NCBI RefSeq assembly: GCF_006517275.1
Contig: NZ_CP041191.1
Span: forward strand, 5,203,001-5,267,000
Source of the DNA: Labrenzia sp. PHM005
GTDB lineage: Bacteria > Pseudomonadota > Alphaproteobacteria > Rhizobiales > Stappiaceae
Direction of reading: 5' to 3'
DNA: 64,000 nucleotides
Position numbers and translations under genes: made by a program. A model generated the notes under the pieces. The model ran no database searches, had not been told where the DNA came from, and saw nothing but the letters and a program-made list of their open reading frames with translations. Below, one piece after another: positions 19,170 through 27,892 of this stretch (the stretch's first letter is position 1; each line of letters starts with the position of its first letter).

Positions 19170-20697
19170 TCCGCTCACCCGCCCCCTGCGTTGGCTTCTT
19201 CTGGCCAGCCTGATGCTGATCATGGCGGTCCAGCCCGTTAAGGCGTCTGACGACGATGATGATGAAGATGACGACCGCCTAGCCCTTGTCATCGGCAATG
19301 GCGCTTATCAAAACATCACGGCTTTGGATAATCCGGTCAATGATGCTGTGTTGATGGCCAAGCACCTTACTGAAGTCGGTTTCGAGGTGACCCTGGTGAC
19401 CGACGCCACCCAGGTCGAGCTAGGACGGGCGATATCTGCTTTTGGCCGCAAACTGCGCGATGAAGGCGATGATACGACCGGGCTGTTCTTCTACGCCGGC
19501 CACGGGGTGCAATCATTTGGCAGCAATTACCTTTTGCCAATTGATGTAGAAGTGCTGGATGCCGCAGACCTCAGCCTAGTCGGAGTTCCTGCCGACGCCG
19601 TGCTGCGGCAAATGTATTCAGCGCGCAACCGCACCAACATTTTCATTCTCGATGCCTGCCGCAACAATCCTTTTGCGGAAATCCCGGACCTCAATGATAA
19701 CGGCCTTGCAGAAATGAAAGCCCCGAGGGGCACGTTTTTGGCCTATTCGACAGCACCGGGTGAAATTGCGGTCGATGGTACCGGTTCCAACAGCCCGTTC
19801 TCAGAAGCCCTGGCAAGCAGGCTGTCAGAGCCAGGCGTACCGATCGAAGCCCTATTTAAGGAAGTCCGCAGAACAGTTCTGCAACAAACCAATGGGCTGC
19901 AGATCCCCTGGGACACATCTTCTCTGACCGCCGATTTCCAGTTCTCCCCCGCCGTCGCACCGACACCGGAAGAATTGCAGCTGCGCCAACTCTGGGATTC
20001 CGTCAAACTCAGCCAGGACCCGATCCAGGTGCTTTTGTTTTTAAGGGCAAATCCAAACACGATCTTCAACGATGAGGCCCGGGCCCTACTTGCAAAACTA
20101 CTGCCGCAGTCTCTCAATCAAGAAACCGCGCCAGCTGAGGCCGCCGCGACTCCGAAGCCAGAGCCTGTTGATCCCGAAGTCGCGGAGCGGGACATGATAG
20201 AGGAAGCCCGGAAAACAGGGACGGCCGAAGCCTATAAGGCGTATCTTGAGGCTTATCCGACCGGTGCGTTTACAGAACTTGCCCGGCTTGAGCTGACAAC
20301 GATCGAAACAAATGCACAGAGCCGGGACCCGATCGCAGAACCGGTCGCGCCTGCCATAGAACCTGCCCCGAAGCCTGCCCAAGCACCGCCAGCGGAGAAA
20401 GCCTCCACCGAAGTGGCATTCAATGCGCCACTTGGAATCGGGGGACCGGAAATAGCCGCACGGAGCATTGCCGAATTGATCACCGGTTCACCAATGTTCC
20501 CACCTGTTGAGGGGCTGCCGGAAAGCTTCTGGAAGGATAAGACCTGTGCGGCCTGCCACAACTGGGCACAATCGAACTTGTGTGATCAGGCCCAAACTTA
20601 TCTTAAGGAGAGTACCAGGGCCTTGGACAAGCAACACCCCTATGGTGGTGCATTCAAAAAAGCCTTGCAAACCTGGGCCCGTGGCGGCTGCAAGTAG
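19147..20697 (+). CDS. Caspase-like (peptidase C14) exported protein with C-terminal CxxCH motif
   Basis: About 516 residues. A hydrophobic signal (RWLLLASLMLIMAV) and a run of ten Asp/Glu precede a caspase domain beginning LALVIGNGAYQNI, with the catalytic dyad His119 (YAGHG) and Cys171 (LDACRNNPF). A helical region with AEAYKAYLEAYPTGAF follows, then a Pro/Ala-rich linker. The final 57 residues hold CAACH (Cys467, Cys470, His471), the form of a covalent c-type haem site, plus two more cysteines and HPYGG. The start is uncertain: no ATG suits, and TTG 19147 overlaps the end of the YceI-OmpA gene by 23 bases, implying coupling. Location is probably periplasmic. Caspase call is firm; haem binding is inference. 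Confidence 0.85.
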   Translation: MSLLLLTDPLTRPLRWLLLASLMLIMAVQPVKASDDDDDEDDDRLALVIGNGAYQNITALDNPVNDAVLMAKHLTEVGFEVTLVTDATQVELGRAISAFGRKLRDEGDDTTGLFFYAGHGVQSFGSNYLLPIDVEVLDAADLSLVGVPADAVLRQMYSARNRTNIFILDACRNNPFAEIPDLNDNGLAEMKAPRGTFLAYSTAPGEIAVDGTGSNSPFSEALASRLSEPGVPIEALFKEVRRTVLQQTNGLQIPWDTSSLTADFQFSPAVAPTPEELQLRQLWDSVKLSQDPIQVLLFLRANPNTIFNDEARALLAKLLPQSLNQETAPAEAAATPKPEPVDPEVAERDMIEEARKTGTAEAYKAYLEAYPTGAFTELARLELTTIETNAQSRDPIAEPVAPAIEPAPKPAQAPPAEKASTEVAFNAPLGIGGPEIAARSIAELITGSPMFPPVEGLPESFWKDKTCAACHNWAQSNLCDQAQTYLKESTRALDKQHPYGGAFKKALQTWARGGCK

Positions 20698-20757
20698 GTT
20701 CTTAGAAAGTGCCAACACATGAGCGCGGTGCCAGTTTCCCCAGCTGGCGCCTCGACC

Positions 20758-21219
20758 TCAGACCGGCAACTTCATATCGGATTTCAGCGTGTTGACGATC
20801 AGGTGCATCGATACCTGCCCGACGCAGGAGCGCTCGAACAGGAACTCCGTGTAGAACCGGTTATAGGCTTCCAGGTCCTCACACATCACCAGGAGATGAT
20901 AGTCTGGTGTTCCCGCAATGGCGAAACATTGCAGGACCTCGGGCCGGTTCCGCACCTCGTCCATGAAGGTCCGCACGTAGTCTTTGCTGGTGCGCGCAAG
21001 GCTGACATGGACAATTGCCTGGAAATTCAGCCCAGCTGCAGTTGGATCCGGGATGGCGGCATATTTGGAAATGATGCCAGCCTCCTCCATCGCCCGGACG
21101 CGCCGCCAGCACACCGAGGCAGACATGCCAGTCCGCTCCGCCAGCTCCTGATTTGTGATACGGCCGTCTTCCTGGAGGATTCTTAGGAGCGCACGATCCT
21201 GCTCAGTAAGCTTCGGCAT
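20758..21219 (-). CDS. Lrp/AsnC-family transcriptional regulator
   Basis: A 153-residue regulator with the AsnC helix-turn-helix at residues 5-60 (LRILQEDGRITNQELAERTG, SVCWRRVRAMEEAGII) and a C-terminal ligand-binding RAM domain (about 68-145; FAIAGTPDYHLLVMCED). Such proteins respond to amino acids. No amino acid gene is adjacent, so the target is unclear. Confidence 0.92.
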   Translation of the reverse strand: MPKLTEQDRALLRILQEDGRITNQELAERTGMSASVCWRRVRAMEEAGIISKYAAIPDPTAAGLNFQAIVHVSLARTSKDYVRTFMDEVRNRPEVLQCFAIAGTPDYHLLVMCEDLEAYNRFYTEFLFERSCVGQVSMHLIVNTLKSDMKLPV

Positions 21220-21357
21220 TCCGGTTACCTCTTTCGCAAAACCGTTTACTTTCGGGTGATCTTGCCAATTTTCAGGTCATTTATAAACAAAGAAACAAGA
21301 TTGCCCATTTGTTGCGGGATATTTTCTCCAGGTCTTCAACAACACTGGAGAAGCCTT

Positions 21358-21591
21358 TTGCCGGAACTATTGGAAAAGACACTCGGGTCTGCCGGCGCAT
21401 TGGCCGCCTTTTGCCTGGTGTTTTTATGGGTGGTCGATTTGGCGCTGATTTATAAAATCGCAGCGACCAGTTTCGCTGGGCTGGCCCTTTCAGGGCTTGG
21501 TATACATTTTTTTCTGAAAGGCCGCCGCCTTACCAAAATCCGGCACCAACAATTGCAACGCCACCGGTTAGGCCAAACCACAAAGAGGTAA
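21358..21591 (+). CDS. Small membrane protein, two helices
   Basis: A 77-residue ORF read from TTG 21358, preceded by CTGGAGAAGCC. It has two hydrophobic segments (ALAAFCLVFLWVVDLALIY and FAGLALSGLGIHFFL) and a very basic tail (KGRRLTKIRHQQLQRHRLG). The frame is open from 21256, but the earlier part looks less like protein. Not recognised; it may be a real short membrane protein. Confidence 0.4.
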   Translation: MPELLEKTLGSAGALAAFCLVFLWVVDLALIYKIAATSFAGLALSGLGIHFFLKGRRLTKIRHQQLQRHRLGQTTKR

Positions 21592-21651
21592 AACGCGGCA
21601 ACCTAATCTTGGCGTGCCAAACTCACTGGCTTCGGATCCAACACCGCGCCT

Positions 21652-22227
21652 TTATCGCGCATCAAACAACCGGAGCAGCTGGTCAACGATATCATCCTTA
21701 TCCGCCTCCTTAGGCGAAATGATGCCGTAGATCGATATCCCGCTATCGGTGGCGACCAGCATTTTGGCCAGTGCGGCAAGCGGTAGACCGGGCGCGACTT
21801 CGCCGTTGTCTTGAGCCGCTGTCAAATTGTCGAGAAAAAGCCCTTCGATCTCAGCCATCATCTTCTTGGCTTCGTCAAAAGCGTCAGGGCTCACGATGTT
21901 CTTTTCCGTCAACGTGTTGATCATGAAACAGCCGTGATAGTCACTGCAGAACTCGATCGAATGGAAATAGCCCCGGATGTTATCCAATCCCAAAGGGGCC
22001 TTTGCCAATGCACCCTGATAAGCTTCCCGTGTGCCTTTGAGATAGAGCTCAAGCGCCTCCTTGAAGAGCCCTTCTTTACCATCAAACTCAGAATAAAGGC
22101 CGAACCGGTTCACACCGGTCACTTCGACCAGTTCCCCTAAGTGTGTGCCTTCAAAACCCTTTGCCCAAAAAAGGCGCATCGCCTTTTCCAGGACCTCTTC
22201 ACGATCATAACTTTTGCGCCGTCCCAT
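21652..22227 (-). CDS. TetR-family repressor
   Basis: A 191-residue TetR regulator (MGRRKSYDREEVLEKAMRLF, helix-turn-helix about 10-55) with a C-terminal helical domain carrying the CFMINTLTE motif of the TetR group in which a cysteine follows the third ligand-domain helix. It is divergent from the tandem-ABM periplasmic protein, and a 16-bp direct repeat lies in the gap, so that gene is the likely target. Confidence 0.9.
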   Translation of the reverse strand: MGRRKSYDREEVLEKAMRLFWAKGFEGTHLGELVEVTGVNRFGLYSEFDGKEGLFKEALELYLKGTREAYQGALAKAPLGLDNIRGYFHSIEFCSDYHGCFMINTLTEKNIVSPDAFDEAKKMMAEIEGLFLDNLTAAQDNGEVAPGLPLAALAKMLVATDSGISIYGIISPKEADKDDIVDQLLRLFDAR

Positions 22228-22269
22228 GCGCCGATCATAGCGCAGACACCCACCGGCGCAACAATTTAA

Positions 22270-22337
22270 TCACCTACCGTTCAGATATTTCTTGACGGCA
22301 ACTTCGATCTCAAATTATTTATCACCTATCGTTCAGA
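22270..22337 (+). promoter_or_regulatory. Promoter flanked by a 16-bp direct repeat (TetR operator candidates)
   Basis: TCACCTACCGTTCAGA (22270-22285) and TCACCTATCGTTCAGA (22322-22337) differ at one base and are 52 bp apart. Between them lie TTGACG (22292-22297) and, after exactly 17 bases, TTATTT (22315-22320), a good sigma-70-type promoter for the following gene. The repeats bracket the promoter, as expected for a repressor. Confidence 0.75.
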
Positions 22338-22351
22338 AAAAGGAGTTGACG

Positions 22352-23083
22352 ATGATTAAAAAAGCTCTCGCCGCCTGCGCAGTCGCCCTTTCCATGATGA
22401 GTGGGTCCGCTCTTGCTGAAGACACGACGGTGTTTGAAATCGCCTGGTTCAAGCTCAATCCAGGAACTGAAAGCGCAACGATGTTGAAAGCGGCCCAGCA
22501 TGTGCAGGATCATTTCCTGCCGAAATTCGACGGCCGGATATACCGCGAACTGATGCAGCAAGATGGTGGCGACTACTGGATCGATTCCATTCATTGGCGG
22601 GCTCTCGGCGATTTTGAAAAGGCAGCTGCCGAGATCCTCACCGACTCAAATGGAGCTCCGATCATGGAGCTGATCGACTTGTCCTCAATGGCCTGGTTCC
22701 ATGCTGACCGGGTTCGCAAATGGGACGGGGACGTGCCGCAAGGTGATGGGTTTACGGAGATTCAGTTTTTCCGCCTGGTTGCACCGGGGTCAGAAATCGA
22801 GTTCCTGGTGCCAACAACTGACGAGGAATTCCTGGAAGCGGCTGAGGCCATTCAGGAGAAGCTGTCAGCCCAATCCGGGTTCGGCGACCGGGAACTCTTC
22901 AGAACCGCCGATGGCTGGTGGATTGATCTCATTCACTGGAATTCTAAGGCCGATGCAGACAACGCCAAGGCCATCATCATGGCGGATATGGCCGAACCGG
23001 AATCGGTGGCCATGTCCTTTCTCAGCAAAATCGATCCGAAAAGCCTGAAAACTTTCAACATGAACCAGAAGAAGGTCTGGTAA
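22352..23083 (+). CDS. Exported protein with two ABM-like (dimeric alpha-beta barrel) repeats
   Basis: A 243-residue protein with signal peptide (AACAVALSMMSGSALA). Two similar halves follow: TVFEIAWFKLNPGTES ... DYWIDSIHWRALGDFEKA and FTEIQFFRLVAPGSEI ... GWWIDLIHWNSKADADNA. The shared pattern W(I)DxIHW in each half indicates an internal duplication of an antibiotic-biosynthesis-monooxygenase-like ferredoxin fold. Function unknown; it may bind or oxidise a small ligand in the periplasm. Start fixed by AGGAG nine bases before. Controlled by the adjacent TetR by position. Confidence 0.75.
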   Translation: MIKKALAACAVALSMMSGSALAEDTTVFEIAWFKLNPGTESATMLKAAQHVQDHFLPKFDGRIYRELMQQDGGDYWIDSIHWRALGDFEKAAAEILTDSNGAPIMELIDLSSMAWFHADRVRKWDGDVPQGDGFTEIQFFRLVAPGSEIEFLVPTTDEEFLEAAEAIQEKLSAQSGFGDRELFRTADGWWIDLIHWNSKADADNAKAIIMADMAEPESVAMSFLSKIDPKSLKTFNMNQKKVW

Positions 23084-23153
23084 CCGGTCAGGGCAGCGAC
23101 CAAATGGAAGCTGCCCCGCCCGCTTGATCCAGAAATAAGCAACCTTGCCGTCT

Positions 23154-23774
23154 TTAACCCGCCTGCCAGACTTTGATGGCGTCAACCGGATAAAGCAGCA
23201 TCAAGACGTTGAGGGTGAGATTGTCCCGGATCACCCAGAGCGCCAAAAGCTCAAAGAATATGCCGACAGCGATCGTCACCCAGACCGGCATGCGCCAGGC
23301 GAAGAAGAACCCAGCGAGCATCCAAATGATGTCGAACACGGAATTGAGTACGCTGTCGCCGGTGTAGCCGACCGCAATCGTCGCTTCGCGGTAACGGTCG
23401 ATGATCCATGGGCTGTTTTCCGCCACTTCCCAGGCCGCCTCAATGAAGATCGCACCCAAAGCGCGCTCCCCAACAGATCTCTGTTTGAACAACGCCCAGA
23501 GCAGCCAGTAAAACAGAAACCCATGGATGATGTGGCTGAAGGTGTACCAGTCCGCAATGTGCTGCGAGGATCCGGCCACATCACTCGCCGGTGTCCAGAA
23601 AAGCACATACCCGCACTCACAGATCGGGATCCGGCCCATAAAGAGCAAGATCACGGCTGTGGCTATGATCATGAGAAGGCCGGTGATCAGGCAAGCGCGA
23701 TTGGTCAAAGGCTTTTTCTTTCTATTTGGACTGGATGATGACCGGGGCAGCCCAGCAGAGAGACGAGTCGCCAA
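23154..23774 (-). CDS. DUF2585 (UPF0314) membrane protein
   Basis: A 206-residue integral membrane protein of the UPF0314 family, found in alphaproteobacteria, function unknown. Family marks are GRIPICECGYVLFW, DWYTFSHIIHGFLFYW and a conserved EAAWEVAENSPWII block. Four to five helices are seen. The start is doubtful: the TTG at 23774 has no ribosome site, and a TTG at 23708 (184 residues, closer to the usual N-terminus) is an alternative. It converges with the tandem-ABM gene; a loose hairpin GGGCAGC/GCTGCCC lies between them at 23091-23116. Confidence 0.88.
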   Translation of the reverse strand: MATRLSAGLPRSSSSPNRKKKPLTNRACLITGLLMIIATAVILLFMGRIPICECGYVLFWTPASDVAGSSQHIADWYTFSHIIHGFLFYWLLWALFKQRSVGERALGAIFIEAAWEVAENSPWIIDRYREATIAVGYTGDSVLNSVFDIIWMLAGFFFAWRMPVWVTIAVGIFFELLALWVIRDNLTLNVLMLLYPVDAIKVWQAG

Positions 23775-23813
23775 TAATTATTCAACTTGTGGATAGCAAT
23801 TCCAACACCCTCC

Positions 23814-24001
23814 GTCATCCCATGACTTGATCATGGGATCCATACCGGTTTCCTCCATTTCAGCCATACACTGCCCTTCGTCATGCTCGGCGTAGCGGAG
23901 CGCTGACCGAGGTTCAATCTTTCGCAAAACGCGTCGTCAGAAATCTCAGAGCCTGCGGCAAGCGGGATTGAGAGTAGATCCCGGATCAAGTCCGGGATGA
24001 C
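23814..24001. repeat. Dispersed palindromic repeat element, copy A
   Basis: Bounded by GTCATCCC (23814-23821) and its inverted copy GGGATGAC (23994-24001). The right end carries the hairpin CCCGGA-TCAAG-TCCGGG, the left end CCCATGA-TTGA-type CCCATGACTTGATCATGGG. The interior includes CCTGCGGCAAGCGG. A second, shorter member lies at 46231-46342. This fits the non-coding palindromic repeat families common between genes in alphaproteobacteria. The 119-codon frame across it is not a gene. Confidence 0.75.
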
Positions 24002-24230
24002 CGTGTGGTTTCCTGTTATAAACAAACAAAATTGACACCCCAGTTCGCATCGCCGAACCGACCACTCATATGATTTCCTGATGCACATGGCACCAATAGA
24101 TCGGTATTTCCGCACTTGAATATCCATACCCATGGTCAGCAATTCCGGGCTCTGGTAAGACTCAGGCACCGCACAACACGCCTTGAACACCTTGGCAATT
24201 TGGGCCGGATGACAGGATCAGACTGAAAGC

Positions 24231-25487
24231 ATGCCAAAACAACTGTCTGCGCTTTTCTTGGCCTCCTTTCTGGTCAATCTGGCGAATGCAGCTATCTCCA
24301 CCATGCTCGGTATCTTGATCGCGAATGAGGGCGGGTCGCAAGGCGATGTGTCCTTCATCGCCGCGGCCTATTCAATCGGATTTGGGGTCGGCTGTTTTGC
24401 AGCCCCTAACCTTGCCCGCCGCAGCGGGGTGATCCGAACCTATGCCGCAGCGGCCGCAATCGCGACCATCACGATTATTGGTCTGGAGGCCTTGGACAAC
24501 ACCTTTTCCTGGGCGGCCCTGCGCTTTGTTATGGGTGCCTCGATCGCAACCGTTTTGGCCGTCTCCGACACCTGGATCAACCATGACGCCCCGAAAGACA
24601 GGCGCGGGCAGGTGATCGCGCTTTATTCCATCATTCTGGGCCTGGCATCCATCGGCAGCCAAGTGGTCTTTTTATGGATGGGCTCTGATGCGGAAAGCCT
24701 GATCCTCTATTTCGCGGCTCTCATGAACATCTCGGTCGCCGTGATAGCCGTCACCAAATCAGAACAACCAGTCCTGCCGCCCTCAACCGGCACCAAGGCG
24801 GCTCTGAACATCCCATCCCCGACTGCTGGTGTCGGTGCTTTTGTCTCCGGTTTCTCTGTCACCTCCACCATCTCTGTGCTGCCGTTTTACCTGACCAGCC
24901 ATGGATTATCTGTCTCACTTGTGGCGATTGTGATCATGCTGCTTTACGGCGGGCGCCTATTTGCGCAGTGGCCGGTCGGCATATTGTCAGATCGAGTTGA
25001 CCGCCGCTTGGTGATCATCAGTCTCGCTATTCCTGCGATCCTCGTCATGATTGCTACGGCCGTTATAGGAGACGGCGAAGGACGGGCTTTTACCGGCGCT
25101 CAAGGTTCGGTTGTGCAGATTTTCGCTTTTCTGTCGCCGGTCCTCTTGGGGGCGGCTATTTTCCCGCTCTACTCCGTCTCCTCGGCCCTGGCGTTTGACC
25201 GGGCTGCAGACGGCACGACAACAGAAGTCTCCTCAACTTTGCTGCTGCTTTATTCAATCGGATCGGTTGTAGGGCCAACCACCGTGATGATCACCAGCTC
25301 TGTGATCGGCGATTATGCCCTTCAGGGGTGTGTCGCCGCCGTGAACCTGGTGCTTATCGCCGTTGCCCTCTTGAGGTTGTCGCGGATCCAGGCACCGGAG
25401 GAACACAGCCCATCTATACCAATCCCGGAAAACAGCCTGAAAATGGTTCAGCAAGCCGGCAAGATCTCGGAAGAAGAAACGAGTTGA
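24231..25487 (+). CDS. Major facilitator superfamily transporter (YcaD-like)
   Basis: A 418-residue transporter with about 12 membrane helices. The loop motif between helices 2 and 3 is present in altered form (APNLARRSGVIR), and DTWINHDAPKDRRGQVIALY in the cytoplasmic side of helix 5-6 resembles the YcaD group of the family. Substrate unknown. The 456-bp gap before it holds the dispersed repeat; no regulator is adjacent. Confidence 0.85.
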   Translation: MPKQLSALFLASFLVNLANAAISTMLGILIANEGGSQGDVSFIAAAYSIGFGVGCFAAPNLARRSGVIRTYAAAAAIATITIIGLEALDNTFSWAALRFVMGASIATVLAVSDTWINHDAPKDRRGQVIALYSIILGLASIGSQVVFLWMGSDAESLILYFAALMNISVAVIAVTKSEQPVLPPSTGTKAALNIPSPTAGVGAFVSGFSVTSTISVLPFYLTSHGLSVSLVAIVIMLLYGGRLFAQWPVGILSDRVDRRLVIISLAIPAILVMIATAVIGDGEGRAFTGAQGSVVQIFAFLSPVLLGAAIFPLYSVSSALAFDRAADGTTTEVSSTLLLLYSIGSVVGPTTVMITSSVIGDYALQGCVAAVNLVLIAVALLRLSRIQAPEEHSPSIPIPENSLKMVQQAGKISEEETS

Positions 25488-25502
25488 GCCGAGACACAAC
25501 GC

Positions 25503-27305
25503 CTATGAACCAGCTGAGCTCAGAACCCTGGCGTTCCGGCTTACCATCCACTGTTCCAGATCCTCAGCTTTTCTTGGAGGCGACAAATGGAAGCCCTGGA
25601 ACAGCCGGCAACCGCAATTTTTTAAAAAAACCAATTCATCTTCGGTTTCGATGCCTTCAGCAACAACAACAAATTCCATCGTTCCCGCCATCTCGATCAT
25701 GGCGCGCGCGATTTTCTGCATTTTTGGACTGTCGGTCACTCCGGTGATGAAGGAGCGGTCGATTTTCAAAACGCTCACCGGCGGCTCTATCAAAGAAGCG
25801 ATCGAAGAATGCCCTGTCCCGAAATCATCGAGGGCAAGCGTGATGCCGTAATTCTGCAAGACGTTGCATTGAGCAATCAGGTCTTTGTCCCTGTTGTCGA
25901 AAAGGATCGCTTCGACAAGCTCCAGCTGAATGCGTTCCGGAGACAAACCGGCTTGTGACAATTCATCCAGGAACACCGAAACGAACTCGCTGGACCGCAG
26001 CGCGGACGCTGTCATGTTCAAGGACAATTTGCCGACATCAAATCCCTTCTCCAGCCAGCTTGCATACTGCGCAAACGCCTTTTTGCGCACCTGCTTGTCT
26101 ATGGCCGGCATGATGGCCGCCTGGTTGGCGGTTTCCAGAAAATGCGCAGGCAGCAAAGCAAGTGTTTCGGACGTATCCCACCGGGCAAGAACCTCCAACG
26201 CTGCGACTTTTCCGGTCTCAATATCGATCAAAGGCTGAAAAAACGGCACGAACTGGTTGCTGTGAATTCCGCTTTCGATTTCCGACACCAACCGCACGGA
26301 TTCGTCATGACGCGCTACCATTTCCGGTGACAGGAATTGAACCGCCGATTTTGTGTTTTTTGCGTTGTAAAGCGCAATGTCGGAGTTGGAAATCAACCGC
26401 TCGACGTCCAGTTTTTCGCATCGATTGAACTGGACCACACCGATGCTTGCCCCGACCCGGCACGCATGGCCAAGATAATAAACTGGCCTTGAAATTTCTT
26501 CCAAAAGTTCATGGGCCGTTTCATTCAACGCGCTTTGATCGGTGACGTCTGAAAGCACCAAGGCGAATTCATCACCGCCTATACGGACCGGCAAGTCGTG
26601 CGCGCCGGCATAGCGGTTTAGAACCGAAGCCGTATGTACGAGAACCTGATCTCCGGCAGCATGGCCGAAGTTGTCATTTACAGCTTTAAAGTCGTCCAAA
26701 TCGATATGCAAAAGCGCAAATTGGCTGGGCGTCCCGGGCGCATGAAGAATTTCGCTCAAATGGTTATGAAGAGCTGCGCGATTGCCTATCCCGGTCAAAG
26801 GGTCTTCTAAAGCCCGGCGCTCGGCTTCTTCCTTTGCTGCTTTTAACGCTGACGCCAGCTTCTCACTGTCCTCCAGCAATGTCTTTTGCGCCTCAAGGGA
26901 ATAGATGAGATCAATCGTAAAATCGTTGGGCTTGAAGTCCGATTCAGTCAGCTGAAATCTCTGAACCATCTGCCGGATGTGCATGCCAAAGGACAGATCG
27001 AAGAAGATGCCTGCGCAGGTGGCGACGGCTACGCCGCGAAACTGAAGGCCTTCGCCATATTCCGGAAGGGCGGCGATCAAAAGACGCACACCCGTGCGTT
27101 TTCTTAATGATTGCATACACCCAACGTTGCGCGGACGCTCGATCTTAAAAACATCAAAAAAGTTACAACCTACCACGCCCGGTCCGAGCACTTTTTGAAG
27201 CGTTGGCCCCAATTCAGTTATCCGGCCACACTCGCTCACCATCACCTGCAGGGGAAAAAGCGTATCTGTTGAAGATCGCGAGAGTTTGACAAAGGAATTG
27301 CTCAA
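25503..27305 (-). CDS. H-NOX-associated GGDEF-EAL cyclic-di-GMP enzyme
   Basis: A 600-residue cytoplasmic protein. Residues 15-135 form the partner-binding domain expected next to H-NOX proteins (HNOBA-like; VMVSECGRITELGPTLQKVL), followed by a coiled coil (about 136-165), GGDEF (motif 243-247; the upstream I-site is GAHD, so the Arg is lost) and EAL (LEVLARW, ELVEAILF, DDFGTGHS, LKIDRSF, AEGIET). Both active sites appear complete. In Legionella and Shewanella, NO-bound H-NOX changes the cyclase or phosphodiesterase activity of such a partner and so alters biofilm formation. Its start overlaps the H-NOX stop by four bases. Confidence 0.93.
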   Translation of the reverse strand: MSNSFVKLSRSSTDTLFPLQVMVSECGRITELGPTLQKVLGPGVVGCNFFDVFKIERPRNVGCMQSLRKRTGVRLLIAALPEYGEGLQFRGVAVATCAGIFFDLSFGMHIRQMVQRFQLTESDFKPNDFTIDLIYSLEAQKTLLEDSEKLASALKAAKEEAERRALEDPLTGIGNRAALHNHLSEILHAPGTPSQFALLHIDLDDFKAVNDNFGHAAGDQVLVHTASVLNRYAGAHDLPVRIGGDEFALVLSDVTDQSALNETAHELLEEISRPVYYLGHACRVGASIGVVQFNRCEKLDVERLISNSDIALYNAKNTKSAVQFLSPEMVARHDESVRLVSEIESGIHSNQFVPFFQPLIDIETGKVAALEVLARWDTSETLALLPAHFLETANQAAIMPAIDKQVRKKAFAQYASWLEKGFDVGKLSLNMTASALRSSEFVSVFLDELSQAGLSPERIQLELVEAILFDNRDKDLIAQCNVLQNYGITLALDDFGTGHSSIASLIEPPVSVLKIDRSFITGVTDSPKMQKIARAMIEMAGTMEFVVVAEGIETEDELVFLKNCGCRLFQGFHLSPPRKAEDLEQWMVSRNARVLSSAGS

Positions 27306-27886
27306 TTCGCGTGTCCGGAAGTCTTATGGCCACTTTGAACATCTACGAGTTTCACTTCGAAAATATCGTGATCTTCCCCGTTGGATTTGAAAGCCGTCTG
27401 TTTAACTTCAACATGTTCGCCCGCTTCATTCGCCAATCCGTAGAGCAGTCCGATCACCATTGGCGCCAAACCTTGGCGTTCGGAGTAATAGTGAAGCTGG
27501 CATAGACCGTCTTCGCCTTCCTCCAATTCAAATGACGGCGGCTTTAAATGCGGCATGGAAATCAAAATGCGGTCATGCATATTGTCGAGCCCCTTGAGCT
27601 GTTCCACCAAAGAGGACCCGGACAAGCGCATTAAATTTCCGAAGTTCGATCGGCCGGCAAATTCAACCCAATACTCACCGAATAGCCGCAACACATCATC
27701 ACTACTCAACCCGGTATGTTCGCTGATCGCGCCAACAAGCTTGTAGGTGACGGAGTCGTCGTAGCTGGCCATCCGATCAAACTCGAGGTTTTGGACATCT
27801 GCATCCGAACAGATTTTCGCCCAGACCTCCTCTCCGTAAGTTTTCAGTATATATTCACGCACCCCCTGGTTCACCATGCCATACAT
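27302..27886 (-). CDS. H-NOX haem nitric-oxide sensor
   Basis: A 194-residue haem-NO-binding domain protein. The proximal haem ligand is His104 (LDNMHDRI), the haem-tilting proline lies in LKPPSF, and the propionate-binding YxSxR motif is Tyr133-Ser135-Arg137 (YYSER). It binds nitric oxide at the haem iron and passes the signal to the co-transcribed GGDEF-EAL partner, with a four-base overlap. ATG 27886 gives the usual MYGMVNQ start; a GTG two codons upstream (27892) is possible. Upstream sequence is AT-rich and should hold the promoter. Confidence 0.95.
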   Translation of the reverse strand: MYGMVNQGVREYILKTYGEEVWAKICSDADVQNLEFDRMASYDDSVTYKLVGAISEHTGLSSDDVLRLFGEYWVEFAGRSNFGNLMRLSGSSLVEQLKGLDNMHDRILISMPHLKPPSFELEEGEDGLCQLHYYSERQGLAPMVIGLLYGLANEAGEHVEVKQTAFKSNGEDHDIFEVKLVDVQSGHKTSGHAN

Positions 27887-27892
27887 CTTCAC

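Noticed and set aside
23831..24190. 119-codon frame on the minus strand
   Set aside because: It translates the dispersed palindromic repeat (VIPDLIRDL-type phrases are typical of such repeats) and has no ribosome site.
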